Source: a virus
Direction: 5' to 3' (one strand)
DNA length: 22,513 nucleotides
IMG/VR virus record: IMGVR_UViG_3300034104_001062
Span: 1-22,513 of that record
The number at the start of each line of letters is the position of its first letter. Positions within the stretch are counted from its first letter, which is position 1. Made by a program: the position numbers and the translations under genes. This document shows positions 6,386 to 14,041 of the stretch, piece after piece. Under the pieces are notes generated by a model, which saw nothing but the letters and a program-made list of their open reading frames with translations, did no database searches and was not told the origin of the DNA.

Positions 6386-8355
6386 TGGCTGTTCCAGAAA
6401 CCAAAGTATTTATTGCTTTTGATTTAACAGCTGCTGGTGGAAGTTACTTCACACTAGATGACACAACTAAAGGTGTATTAAACTCCGTCTACTTTTTAGG
6501 TGGTGAAATCCTGACTGACGTAACTCAATACGTTGCATCTGTTTCTACGAATCGTGGCAAGTCGCGTGAGCAGGATCGCTACACCGCAGGAAACTTGTCG
6601 GTTACTTTACACAATGAATCCCGTATCTTTGATCCGTTCAATTCAGAAGGTATCTTTGCCGGGCAGGTTCTACCGCGCAAGGCTATTGCAGTTGAAACAA
6701 ATGGCGTTCGTATGTTTACGGGCATCATTGACGATTGGGACTTTACCTATGACATAAGTGGCAAGGCATTTGCAAACGTGTCTGCCGTTGATGGTTTCCT
6801 AATCCTGTCAGCTGCGGAACTAGATTCGTTTACAGCTACTAGCCAATTGAGTTCAGATCGCGTTAGCGCAATTCTTAGCAGACCAGAAGTGAACTGGCCT
6901 AGTGGACAACGGCAGATCGCAACGGGTCTAACCACTTTGGTTGCAGATGTAGTTCCTGAAAATACAAACGCTTTAAGTTACTTGCAACTGGTAGAAGAAA
7001 CTGAGAACGGTCAGTTGTTCATTAACAAGTCTGGACAACTTACTTTCAAGAATCGTTTAACCGTTCCACCTGAAAACAACTTTGTTATTTTTACAGATGA
7101 TGCAGGATTCGTAGTTAATGAACGCTTTAACTTAATACCTAATCCATCTTTTGAAATAGATGTAACTGGTTGGACTGGCAGCAACATAACTGGCATTCGC
7201 AGCGCGCTGTTCTCTGATGGTCGCGTTGAAGTAACTGATGGCGGTGGTTCATTTGGCAGCCTTGCTGTTGTTGATCCTGTAAAGACTCCACCGACTGCTA
7301 TTCCACAAACATCTAAGTTTGGAACATTCTCGTATCAGGGAACAATAGCCACTACTGGAACTAATAGGTACATTCAGAAAGACCCTAGTGATGTTTTAAT
7401 TACTGCTGAGCTTGAGTATTCCTATTCGTGCTACGTCTTTCTGCCAGCTACTAATACCGCAGATGTAACGCTAAAGTTGCAGGCCGTACCTCACGCAGGA
7501 GTTAGCGCGTTAGCAACAATAGATTTGGATAGCAAGTTAATCGAACGCGGTAAGTGGACACGACTACAAGGAACATTCACCGCGCCAGCGACTGCAACTA
7601 ACTGCGCGTTTCGTGTAATCAACGAAGCATCTATGGCAGCAGGTCAATTCATTTACGTTGATGGCGCATTGCTAGAACAGTCCTCTAGTGTTGCTGGATA
7701 CTTTGACGGTGCTAGTTTTGGATGTTCATTCTTGGGTTCGCCATTTAATAGCATCAGTCAGAAGCCAACTATTGCCAATGTGAACTACACCAACATTGGA
7801 GTAATTTACGGCACAGAAAATCTAACTAACAGGGTTACTGTTACAAGATTAGGTGGCACACCACAAACCGCAGACTCAGCTAGATCACAAGCGGCTTATG
7901 GAATTGCAGCAACTTCTAAAGATGGGTTGCTACTGACCACAGATGCAGAAGCATTAGCACTAGCTAGTTATCTGACCGGTATTTACAAAGACCCAGAACT
8001 TAGAATAAATGAAGTCACCGTAGTTCTTGAAGATAAGAATGACGTGCAGGTTGATCGTCTAACTGCTATTGAAATTGGCGATGTAGTTCAGGTCGTATTT
8101 ACTCCTAGAGGTTTTGGAACTCAGGTAGATCAGTTTGCAGTTGTAGTCAGTATCAAGAACAACATAGGCATAGACCGCCACTCCATGACCTTTGGCTTAG
8201 GTGCGGTAAACATTTACCCACTCATTCTTGATGACCCTTACTACGGCAGGCTTGGCGGTAGGTATCCGCTTTATGACACAGCTATTACTTCCTATGACAA
8301 CCAACTGGTAGACTTCGAGGGTATTGAACTGCCCGGCTTTGTTCTCGCTTACTAA
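6385..8355 (+). CDS. Tail hub / distal tail protein with inserted carbohydrate-binding-like domain
   Basis: The 656-residue product follows the tape measure as the tail-tip hub does. The N-terminal part (residues 1-245) contains ILTDVTQYVASVSTNRGKSREQDRYTAGNLSVTLHNESRIFDP, a pattern common in actinophage minor tail proteins, and the C-terminal part returns to a hub-like fold (NRVTVTRLGGTPQTADSARSQAAYG, then IEIGDVVQVVF). Between them, about residues 247-440, lies a jelly-roll-like module with the start LIPNPSFEIDVTGW, the segment YSYSCYVFLPA and WTRLQGTFTAP, and IYVDGALLEQ near its end. These are typical of CBM_4_9-type carbohydrate-binding modules. It probably contacts host surface sugars during adsorption; that function is inferred. 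Confidence 0.78.
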   Translation: MAVPETKVFIAFDLTAAGGSYFTLDDTTKGVLNSVYFLGGEILTDVTQYVASVSTNRGKSREQDRYTAGNLSVTLHNESRIFDPFNSEGIFAGQVLPRKAIAVETNGVRMFTGIIDDWDFTYDISGKAFANVSAVDGFLILSAAELDSFTATSQLSSDRVSAILSRPEVNWPSGQRQIATGLTTLVADVVPENTNALSYLQLVEETENGQLFINKSGQLTFKNRLTVPPENNFVIFTDDAGFVVNERFNLIPNPSFEIDVTGWTGSNITGIRSALFSDGRVEVTDGGGSFGSLAVVDPVKTPPTAIPQTSKFGTFSYQGTIATTGTNRYIQKDPSDVLITAELEYSYSCYVFLPATNTADVTLKLQAVPHAGVSALATIDLDSKLIERGKWTRLQGTFTAPATATNCAFRVINEASMAAGQFIYVDGALLEQSSSVAGYFDGASFGCSFLGSPFNSISQKPTIANVNYTNIGVIYGTENLTNRVTVTRLGGTPQTADSARSQAAYGIAATSKDGLLLTTDAEALALASYLTGIYKDPELRINEVTVVLEDKNDVQVDRLTAIEIGDVVQVVFTPRGFGTQVDQFAVVVSIKNNIGIDRHSMTFGLGAVNIYPLILDDPYYGRLGGRYPLYDTAITSYDNQLVDFEGIELPGFVLAY

Positions 8356-8363
8356 GGATTTGA

Positions 8364-8798
8364 ATGCCTACTAACTTTCCTACATCGGTTGATTCGTTAG
8401 TCAATCCATTATCAACTGACCCACAGAACGCACCAAGTCATTCAGCACAACACGCCAACGCCAACGATGCCATAGAAGCAATCGAAACTTATTTGCTAGA
8501 ACCGTTTACAGTTTTAGCCAACGGCACTACTGCAATGGCACTAGCTGCAAATATAAATGTTCGAGTCACTCCAACGGCCAATGCAACCTTTACAACAACT
8601 GTTCCTGCTGCTGGCTTAACAGCAACTATTATGATTCTCACCTCTGGCGCATCTAGTTATACGATCACATTTGGTTCAGGGTTTAGAACCACAGGAACAC
8701 TAGCAACTGGAACAACAACAGCGCGTTATTTTATGCTGTCATTTATCTCAGATGGTACAGTTTTAGTTGAAACCTCACGCACAGCAGCGATGGCTTAG
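8364..8798 (+). CDS. Minor tail / fibre-like protein
   Basis: The 144-residue protein opens with NFPTSVDSLVNPLSTDPQNAPSHSAQHANANDAIEAIETYL in pieces, an N-terminal attachment-type sequence often seen in actinophage tail fibres and appendages. The remainder is a Thr/Ala/Ser-rich beta region (VRVTPTANATFTTTVPAAG, SYTITFGSGFRTTGT) of the kind that forms trimeric shafts or knobs. AAGGA precedes ATG 8364. It is a likely virion surface protein at the tail tip, downstream of the hub. Confidence 0.62.
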   Translation: MPTNFPTSVDSLVNPLSTDPQNAPSHSAQHANANDAIEAIETYLLEPFTVLANGTTAMALAANINVRVTPTANATFTTTVPAAGLTATIMILTSGASSYTITFGSGFRTTGTLATGTTTARYFMLSFISDGTVLVETSRTAAMA

Positions 8799-8806
8799 GA
8801 GTAATA

Positions 8807-9538
8807 ATGCCCGGTTTAGGAAAGAAAACATTTACCGCAGGTGATGTGTTAATTGCAGGTGACGTAAACAATTACCTGATGGATCAAACCGTTATGAACT
8901 TTGCAACAGTAGCTGCACGTTCATCTGCAATTCCAGTTCCATCAACAGGAATGGTCACCTATGTTGGTGATACTGGTACTGATGCCGCAACCAACGCAAC
9001 GATTGTAAACCTGCCACAAATGGAAGCGTACACAGGTGCAGCGTGGCAAAGTCTTGATGGTTTAACACTTGTTGCAAGAGCAACCATCACTGGCACAGTT
9101 GCCACCGTTACTATGAGCAACGTATTCAGCGCAGCATATGATACTTACAAAATCATTGTGACAGGTGGCGCACTTACAACTACCGCAGATGTTTTATTTC
9201 AATTGACAGGAATCACTACGGGCTACGAAACCATGTTGATCTATGGAAACTATGCAGGATCTAGTGCTTTATCAACTAACGGTGACGGTGCATCAACTTC
9301 GTGGACTGGATCGGGAACAGTGAACGGCATAATTGTTAATCTTGATTTGTCTATGCCTTTTGCCGCTAAACAAAAACAAATTTCGGCAGTCTACAACGTA
9401 GCAGGGCCAACAGGAAATAGTGGATTTTCAAATAGTTTTAATAGTTCAACGGCATCCGCAAGTGGATTTACTATGAGCCTTAATACTGGCAGTTTTACTG
9501 GTGGAGATATTTACATCTATGGATACAGGAAGTCTTAG
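8807..9538 (+). CDS. Minor tail / receptor-binding-like protein
   Basis: This 243-residue protein begins MPGLGKKTFTAGDVLIAGDVNNYLMDQTVMNF, a start frequent in actinophage fibre proteins (an FTAGxVLxAxDVNxYLMDQ pattern), then a short segment on the parameters of the attachment (FATVAARSSAIP, NLPQMEAYTGAAWQSL) and a long beta-rich Ser/Thr/Gly C-terminus (GDGASTSWTGSG, NSFNSSTASASG, GGDIYIYGYRKS) suited to a receptor-binding knob. AGGAG lies ahead of the ATG. The last residues IYGYRKS are typical of such proteins. Binding partner unknown. Confidence 0.62.
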   Translation: MPGLGKKTFTAGDVLIAGDVNNYLMDQTVMNFATVAARSSAIPVPSTGMVTYVGDTGTDAATNATIVNLPQMEAYTGAAWQSLDGLTLVARATITGTVATVTMSNVFSAAYDTYKIIVTGGALTTTADVLFQLTGITTGYETMLIYGNYAGSSALSTNGDGASTSWTGSGTVNGIIVNLDLSMPFAAKQKQISAVYNVAGPTGNSGFSNSFNSSTASASGFTMSLNTGSFTGGDIYIYGYRKS

Positions 9539-9540
9539 TA

Positions 9541-9756
9541 ATGAGCGAAGTTTTAATGAAGCAAGTAATTGACGCACTAACTGGTGAATCAGTAACAGTT
9601 CCACTAACTGATGCAGAAGCAATCGCACATAAAAAAATGCAAGACAATTATGTAACACTTGATTCTATAAATGAAGCCAGAAAAATTGCGCGTGCATCTG
9701 CCGTTGCTAAGTTAGCCGCACTTGGTCTAACTGCTGATGAAGTTGCAGCCCTGTAA
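9541..9756 (+). CDS. Small tail-region protein, unknown function
   Basis: The 71-residue protein begins two bases after the fibre-like gene. Its second half is a predicted helix (DSINEARKIARASAVAKLAALGLTADEVAAL), ending in a pattern common to short proteins that follow actinophage fibre genes and describe the next residue positions as a helical hairpin. It may be a fibre chaperone or small appendage protein, but no function can be claimed. A 41-base gap follows before the lysis genes. Confidence 0.6.
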   Translation: MSEVLMKQVIDALTGESVTVPLTDAEAIAHKKMQDNYVTLDSINEARKIARASAVAKLAALGLTADEVAAL

Positions 9757-9797
9757 ACTTGTTCTAACACCCTGCGCTTAAATCTTTTGGAGTTACA

Positions 9798-10040
9798 TTG
9801 AAGCGCAAGCAAGTCAAAGACATAATTACCCGTATGGTCGCAGTTGTTGTGGCATCTGTTATGGGAACAATCGGTGCTGGTTCGATCATTGGTGTTGAGT
9901 TGTGGAAGTCAGCAAGTATGGCTGCGATCCTTGGTGTGGCTATCGTGCTTGAAGGTCTAGCTCGTGCCTACATCACAGACGGCAAACTTAGCGAAGATGA
10001 AATTAACGATTCATTCGGTAAGGCCAACGGCAAGAAATAA
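9798..10040 (+). CDS. Holin-like membrane protein
   Basis: The 80-residue product has a basic N-terminus (MKRKQVKDIITR), two adjacent hydrophobic stretches (residues about 12-31 and 38-54) and a charged, hydrophilic C-terminus (DGKLSEDEINDSFGKANGKK). This size and topology match small phage holins, which permeabilise the inner membrane at lysis. The start is TTG at 9798 with GGAG at 9789-9792. It lies upstream of the M23 endolysin with two genes between. Other small membrane proteins at 11117 and 12215 could share or take this role. Confidence 0.6.
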   Translation: MKRKQVKDIITRMVAVVVASVMGTIGAGSIIGVELWKSASMAAILGVAIVLEGLARAYITDGKLSEDEINDSFGKANGKK

Positions 10041-11120
10041 ATGAAGCGCATCAGGGTTGCCCTAACTGCGCTACTTGTCGGAGCATTTATGTTTGCAACA
10101 CCTGCTCAAGCAGATGTTGTTTGTAACACTTACACGTTCACCGGTCACGATGACACCGCTTATCCTGCCAACCTGCCGTTCACACTAAAGCTAGGACAGA
10201 CGGAATACGAGAACGTATTTGTTACCACTAATGGCACACTTACCTTTGGCAATCCTGATGCAACATTTCACGACTATCCACAAACGCCATCTTTATCAGT
10301 TGCAGGTTATGACTGGGTAACATTTGGCGAAGGTGCTTATGTTTCCTTTGGCTCAACTGCTAACACGTTATGCGTTGAATGGAGTTTGCGCCCATACCCA
10401 CAATCAACAGGTGATCTAACTCAGATACGTCTAGTGATTAACAAGTACCCCAATGGGACTTGGCATGGCGAGGTTACAAGCTTTGGCTGGTTGCCAGCTG
10501 ATCTAAGGCGCGGTATTCGCTATGAACAGGGCGCACCAGTTGTAACTATTGCTGGGGCATTTGATGTTGGTAACGGTGGTGTTCCTGTTGAGGTTGAACC
10601 TGCACCTACGCCTAGCAGCTTCACAGAACCGCCAGTTATTCCAACGCCAGAGCCTAGCCCTGAACCGTCTATGCCTGTTGAACCGCCAACGCCAACGCCG
10701 CTAGATACGCCAACGCCAACGCCGTCACCCATAATCGAAGCCACACAAACACCAGAGCCTACACCAGAACCGACAGCAAGCCCTGAGCCGAGCGTTAGCC
10801 CATCACCTGAACCAACGCCTACACCTGAACCAAGCGTGTCTGAGCTGGCTGCTGTGCCTGTTGTAGAGCCAACACCGATAGCACCAGATTTAGTGCCAAA
10901 TTCAGAGCCAACAGAACTTGCACAAGAATCCGTACAAGTTGTCACGCTGGAAGCCCCTAGCGCATTGGCAAACATCCCCGGCATTACCGCAGTTTTTGCA
11001 GCTGCGGAAGCATTTATGAACATTGGCTCAGACATGACAGATGAGGAACGCGAACAATCGCAGTCAGTCGTTGTGGCCGCCGTAATCGTTGGACAAATAG
11101 CAATGAGGAAAACAAAATGA
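10041..11120 (+). CDS. Secreted/surface protein with Pro-Thr-Glu-rich linker
   Basis: The 359-residue product has a clear signal peptide (MKRIRVALTALLVGAFMFATPAQA, likely cleavage AQA|D after residue 24). Residues 25-180 form a beta-rich domain with the segment YENVFVTTNGTLTFGNP and one Cys pair (Cys28 and the Cys in NTLCVEW), resembling nidogen-like or similar extracellular sandwich domains. Residues about 186-290 are a PTPEPSPEP-type linker. A weakly hydrophobic segment (VVVAAVIVGQIAM) and a basic tail KTK close the protein; no LPXTG sorting signal is present. It starts directly after the holin-like stop. It may sit in or cross the cell wall during lysis or alter the cell surface; function is not known. 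Confidence 0.72.
   Translation: MKRIRVALTALLVGAFMFATPAQADVVCNTYTFTGHDDTAYPANLPFTLKLGQTEYENVFVTTNGTLTFGNPDATFHDYPQTPSLSVAGYDWVTFGEGAYVSFGSTANTLCVEWSLRPYPQSTGDLTQIRLVINKYPNGTWHGEVTSFGWLPADLRRGIRYEQGAPVVTIAGAFDVGNGGVPVEVEPAPTPSSFTEPPVIPTPEPSPEPSMPVEPPTPTPLDTPTPTPSPIIEATQTPEPTPEPTASPEPSVSPSPEPTPTPEPSVSELAAVPVVEPTPIAPDLVPNSEPTELAQESVQVVTLEAPSALANIPGITAVFAAAEAFMNIGSDMTDEEREQSQSVVVAAVIVGQIAMRKTK
10585..10880 (+). repeat. Low-complexity Pro/Thr/Glu-coding tandem repeats
   Basis: Within the secreted protein gene, codons for Pro, Thr, Glu and Ser alternate (ACGCCAACGCCG-type units near 10680-10730 and CCTGAACC-type units near 10650-10830). The repeats are degenerate and in frame, so this is a protein linker and not a CRISPR or origin. 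Confidence 0.8.
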
Positions 11121-11299
11121 AATGGTTAAAAACATACCTGCGTGAAGTAACTGGTGAAACATGGACATTCGTAGGTTTGTTGACTGCCTATTTCACGTTG
11201 GCCGGATCAGCTAAAAAGGTAACTGGTTTGCTTATCCTAATTGGGGCATTTGTCTGGCTGGTAACATTGCCTTTAAGACAAAATGATGACAAGGATTAA
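11117..11299 (+). CDS. Small two-span membrane protein
   Basis: The 60-residue protein overlaps the stop of the secreted protein gene (ATGA). It has two hydrophobic segments (FVGLLTAYFTLAG and VTGLLILIGAFVWLVTL) joined by a short basic turn (SAKKV), and a charged tail NDDKD. Directly before the endolysin this is a position typical of holins or antiholins. It could pair with the 9798 protein; sequence alone does not separate these roles. Confidence 0.6.
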   Translation: MKWLKTYLREVTGETWTFVGLLTAYFTLAGSAKKVTGLLILIGAFVWLVTLPLRQNDDKD

Positions 11300-11304
11300 A
11301 TAAA

Positions 11305-11760
11305 ATGGGTTCACCAATCGCAGGCAAGACACCTTCTACGCCATATAAACGCCTAGGGAAATTTTGGTCTAAGGGCTACCACACAGGAATTGACTACGCC
11401 GTTCCAGTTGGTACTGATGTTCTAGCAGTAGCTGATGGAAAGATTACCAATGCTAACTGGGGTCGTTCTTATGGCACACAATTGGTTCAGGCCGTAGATG
11501 GTGGATGGTTTATCTATGCGCATCTTTCAAGCACGTTGGTCAAGGCCGGCGATGTAGTAAAAGCTGGACAGGTTATTGCAAAATCCGGTAACACCGGTAA
11601 TAGCACCGGACCGCATCTTCACGCAGAACTCCGGAACAACATTAGATGGAGCGCAGGTACTGATCTTGATCCTGCTGCTTTGGTTGGTATCAAACCTGCA
11701 TCTGTTGCTAAAAAAGCAAAGGCTAAAGTTGCTGCGCCAATCGTCAAAAAGAAAAAGTGA
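11305..11760 (+). CDS. Endolysin, M23 family zinc metallopeptidase
   Basis: The 151-residue enzyme has all M23 (LytM/lysostaphin-type) zinc and catalytic residues: His26-x3-Asp30 (HTGID), His73 (YAHLS) and His104-x-His106 (HLHAE), with the conserved GNTGNSTGPHLH context. M23 enzymes cut peptide cross-links of peptidoglycan. There is no signal peptide, so export should depend on a holin. The C-terminus is a Lys/Ala-rich tail (VAKKAKAKVAAPIVKKKK) in place of a recognised cell-wall-binding domain; its positive charge could help bind the wall. AAGGA precedes ATG 11305. The following gene overlaps by four bases. Confidence 0.88.
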   Translation: MGSPIAGKTPSTPYKRLGKFWSKGYHTGIDYAVPVGTDVLAVADGKITNANWGRSYGTQLVQAVDGGWFIYAHLSSTLVKAGDVVKAGQVIAKSGNTGNSTGPHLHAELRNNIRWSAGTDLDPAALVGIKPASVAKKAKAKVAAPIVKKKK

Positions 11761-12215
11761 CGCGGTTAGTTTTAACCTGCGCACTAATTCTTTCATTACT
11801 TGGAGCATCACAGGCCAGCGCAAATAGCGTTGAGCCGTATGTAGTTTCAACGGCTAAAAAATCTGGACTATGCAAAAACGATAATGCCCAAAAGGTTACG
11901 GGTAAATGGCAGACATTTGCCGGCTGTGAGCCGTTTGCATTAGGTGGGGATCGTTCCCTGTTCTTTGTTCAGCTGCACATCAACTGCACTAAGCGACCTA
12001 AGTATGTCAAATTGCGTTTAGCCCGTTTGCTACCTAACGGCAAGCGCGACACAACAGGTACAACCACGTTCTCATTTACTAAAGACACAACTAAAGACTG
12101 GCAAGGAACTATGTGGTGGGAAGCAAAAACTAAGCATCCAATCGTGGCGCAGTATAAAGTTGTGGGTGGTAAGTGTTATTCAGATCAACGACAATTCAAA
12201 TGGTGGCAACCGTAA
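11757..12215 (+). CDS. Secreted protein with four cysteines, unknown function
   Basis: GTG 11757 overlaps the endolysin stop (GTGA). The 152-residue product has a signal peptide (MTRLVLTCALILSLLGASQASA, cleavage near residue 22) and a mature part with four Cys (39, 57, 77, 140) that could form two disulfides, and much Lys and Trp. It is not a recognised enzyme. Its place between endolysin and a membrane protein suggests action outside the membrane during lysis or at the cell surface. Confidence 0.68.
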   Translation: MTRLVLTCALILSLLGASQASANSVEPYVVSTAKKSGLCKNDNAQKVTGKWQTFAGCEPFALGGDRSLFFVQLHINCTKRPKYVKLRLARLLPNGKRDTTGTTTFSFTKDTTKDWQGTMWWEAKTKHPIVAQYKVVGGKCYSDQRQFKWWQP

Positions 12216-12493
12216 TGGGAATCATTGAACTAGGGCAATACGCAGGCGCAATTATGGCGATCTTAATTCTTGCTGGCACAGCTATTAAATGGGGAATTGT
12301 TAAACCTATTAAGTCGTACATAGATCAGGCCACCTATCCAATCCACCCAGAATCCAACGGTGGCAGGTCGCTTCCGGACATAGCAAAAACTGTAAACCGT
12401 ATCGAAATTAAACTGTCTGAGGTTGATGAACGCCTTGTTGCAGTAGAAAACCACGTTACAAAACCGACACGCACCAAAAAAACAACGAACTGA
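12215..12493 (+). CDS. Single-span membrane protein with coiled coil (DUF2746-like)
   Basis: I take ATG 12215, which overlaps the previous stop as TAATG, over an upstream alternative at 12173 that would start inside the previous gene. The 92-residue product has an N-terminal membrane span (residues about 8-26, AGAIMAILILAGTAIKWG), a linker with IHPESNGGRSLPD, and a helix with heptad pattern (IAKTVNRIEIKLSEVDERLVAVENHV) before a basic tail. This resembles DUF2746-type proteins near actinophage lysis genes, sometimes thought to be holin partners. It ends the structural/lysis gene block. Confidence 0.6.
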   Translation: MGIIELGQYAGAIMAILILAGTAIKWGIVKPIKSYIDQATYPIHPESNGGRSLPDIAKTVNRIEIKLSEVDERLVAVENHVTKPTRTKKTTN

Positions 12494-12521
12494 CAGACTT
12501 GCGCTCTAGACTTATCTAGAC
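12490..12521 (+). promoter_or_regulatory. Candidate promoter with tandem operator-like repeats
   Basis: CTGACA (12490-12495) and TTATCT (12512-12517) lie 16 bases apart. The -10 region is covered by two TCTAGAC heptamers (12505-12511 and 12515-12521), each with a palindromic CTAG core, repeated at a ten-base period, one helical turn. The site lies directly before the HTH gene. Autoregulation by that protein is possible. Confidence 0.4.
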
Positions 12522-12535
12522 GAAAGGTGGTCACA

Positions 12536-12778
12536 ATGGCCTTACTTGACGATCTAGAAACTGTTTCCAAAAGCAGCTATGAATGTTCTATTAAGCGCGT
12601 ACTAAAGCAACTGAACGCAAAAGAATCAGCAGCCCTAACCAAACTAATAGATGACCCTGATACAAGCCCAACAAGTTTATCTAGGGTTTTAACAAAAAAT
12701 GGTTTTGAGATTAGCCGCCAAACAATTCACAGACACCGCAGGCGCGGTATTAAAGACATTGGATGTACCTGCCCATGA
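12536..12778 (+). CDS. Helix-turn-helix DNA-binding protein
   Basis: The 80-residue protein starts at ATG 12536 after AAAGGTGG. It opens with a helix (MALLDDLETVSKSSYECSIKRVLKQL in parts), and residues about 40-70 (DTSPTSLSRVLTKNGFEISRQTIHRHRRRG) form a helix-turn-helix with a basic recognition helix. A short C-terminus holds two Cys (GCTCP). Similar short proteins accompany metallophosphoesterase or terminase genes in actinophages, so it could be a regulator or a terminase small-subunit-like DNA-binding protein. The tandem repeats just upstream are candidate binding sites. It overlaps the next gene by four bases. Confidence 0.62.
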   Translation: MALLDDLETVSKSSYECSIKRVLKQLNAKESAALTKLIDDPDTSPTSLSRVLTKNGFEISRQTIHRHRRRGIKDIGCTCP

Positions 12779-13953
12779 GCCTTACAGATGATCTATCTAA
12801 ATTAGGCGATGACGAACAGCGCAAGCGCGTAGCCAAATCTATTCCAGCAGGATTTGAACCCGGCATTGAATACGATTCAAGCGGTGGCGTTCTGCGTTCA
12901 GTACCACGACCAGCAGGTGATGAACCTGATCATGCTGAACTACTAGCTGAGTTTGAACTAGACCCTGCTAAGTGGCGTATAACAGGTCTACGCCGTAGCA
13001 AGTGGCAGCGTTGGGATGGCGAATGGCTGGAATCATTTAGAGCCACGTTCGTACCTACAACAGGCACACACCACGTTCTCATAGATGATCTACTGGAAAT
13101 TGTAGGGAAGTGGAAACCTAGCAATACCCCTAGGAAGCCCACAGAAGCCCGTACAGGCTCGATGGCCTATGTTGTGGTACTAGCAGACACCCAAGTTGGA
13201 AAGATTGACGGTGGTGGCTCTGAACAAATAATTAAAAACGTATTACACAAAACAGATTTAGCTGTTGCCAGACTCAAAGAACTACGCAAGGCAGGGCGCG
13301 ACATTGGAACGGTCTATCTGCCGCAGCTGGGCGATTGCATAGAAGGGTTCAGTAGTCAGGGCGGCAAAAATGTTTGGCGAACGGATTTGGATTTAACTTC
13401 ACAAATTCGTGTCTATCGCCGTTTGTTATTGCACATGGTTAAGGCATTTGCGCCACTAGCTGACAAAGTGATTGTGCCATGTGTTCCCGGTAATCACGAT
13501 GAAGCGGTGCGTATTGGTAATTCGATGGCTACGACTTACACAGATTCATTTGCCCTAGATGCTGCTTCTGCCGTTGCTGATGCGCTGGCAGATCACCCAG
13601 ATTACAAACACATAAGTTTTACCTTTCCTAAATACGACACATTGACGGTCACATTAGACATAGCTGGAACAGTTGTAGGTCTAGCTCATGGACACCAATG
13701 CAGGGGTAAGGCAGTGGACTGGTGGAAGAACATGGCACATGGGCAACAGGACATAGGCGAAGCTACTTTGCTATTGACCGGCCACTATCACCATTTGCGA
13801 ATTGAACAGTCAGGGCGCAAGACTTGGATACAAGCACCTGCATTAGATGGCGGCTCAACATGGTTTGAAAATTCATCAGGGCAGGCCGCACCAGCAGGAA
13901 TGCTTACATTAACAGTCGGACAAGGTAGGTGGGATGATGCCAAAATCTTGTAG
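12775..13953 (+). CDS. Calcineurin-like metallophosphoesterase
   Basis: ATG 12775 overlaps the HTH stop (ATGA). In the 392-residue product the metallophosphoesterase motifs are in order: Asp138-Thr-Gln140 (LADTQVGK), Gly186-Asp187 (QLGDCIE), Gly239-Asn-His-Asp-Glu243, His305-Gly-His307 (AHGHQ) and Gly336-His-Tyr-His-His340. The first motif is D-x-Q where the family consensus is D-x-H, so one metal ligand position is altered. An N-terminal 125-residue region with WRITGLRRSKWQRW and an acidic stretch has no known role. Such phage enzymes are related to SbcD-type nucleases or phosphodiesterases; substrate unknown. Confidence 0.85.
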   Translation: MSLTDDLSKLGDDEQRKRVAKSIPAGFEPGIEYDSSGGVLRSVPRPAGDEPDHAELLAEFELDPAKWRITGLRRSKWQRWDGEWLESFRATFVPTTGTHHVLIDDLLEIVGKWKPSNTPRKPTEARTGSMAYVVVLADTQVGKIDGGGSEQIIKNVLHKTDLAVARLKELRKAGRDIGTVYLPQLGDCIEGFSSQGGKNVWRTDLDLTSQIRVYRRLLLHMVKAFAPLADKVIVPCVPGNHDEAVRIGNSMATTYTDSFALDAASAVADALADHPDYKHISFTFPKYDTLTVTLDIAGTVVGLAHGHQCRGKAVDWWKNMAHGQQDIGEATLLLTGHYHHLRIEQSGRKTWIQAPALDGGSTWFENSSGQAAPAGMLTLTVGQGRWDDAKIL

Positions 13954-14041
13954 CCATGATTGGCTATACGTTAAATCAACAGAAGGCGATTATGAAACGT
14001 GTCGCGTATGTAGTGAATTTAGGTTAGTCCATGACAAGTGA
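13934..14041 (+). CDS. 35-aa zinc-ribbon-like small protein
   Basis: This small frame overlaps the end of the metallophosphoesterase gene by 20 bases and the next ATG by 11 bases, the tight packing expected for a real gene. The product has a Cys-x-His near its start (CSHDWL, residues 6-8) and Cys-x2-Cys (CRVC, residues 23-26), enough to bind one zinc ion. The pattern C-x-H-x-W-L ... C-x2-C also occurs at the N-terminus of the WhiB protein at 16981. ATG 13937 is an alternative start one codon later. Function unknown. Confidence 0.6.
   Translation: MMPKSCSHDWLYVKSTEGDYETCRVCSEFRLVHDK

Noticed and set aside
9757-9797. Possible promoter before the holin-like gene
   Set aside because: TTGTTC and TAAATC are only 14 bases apart and no conserved element is seen; the gap can hold a ribosome site alone.
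10585-10880. Possible CRISPR or origin repeats
   Set aside because: Repeats are short, irregular and in frame with a protein linker; there are no spacers of constant length.
10520-11035. Long reverse-strand reading frame rich in Gly, Ser and Val
   Set aside because: It is the complement of the Pro/Thr/Glu-coding repeats of the secreted protein; the low-complexity composition explains the open frame, and no ribosome site or other reverse-strand gene supports it.
11576-11827. Alternative + frame across the endolysin end
   Set aside because: It lies within the M23 gene and the signal peptide of the next gene, which have clear motifs in the other frames.
12501-12521. Phage attachment site at the TCTAGAC repeat
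   Set aside because: No integrase gene or tRNA-like sequence is near; the repeat before an HTH gene fits an operator better.
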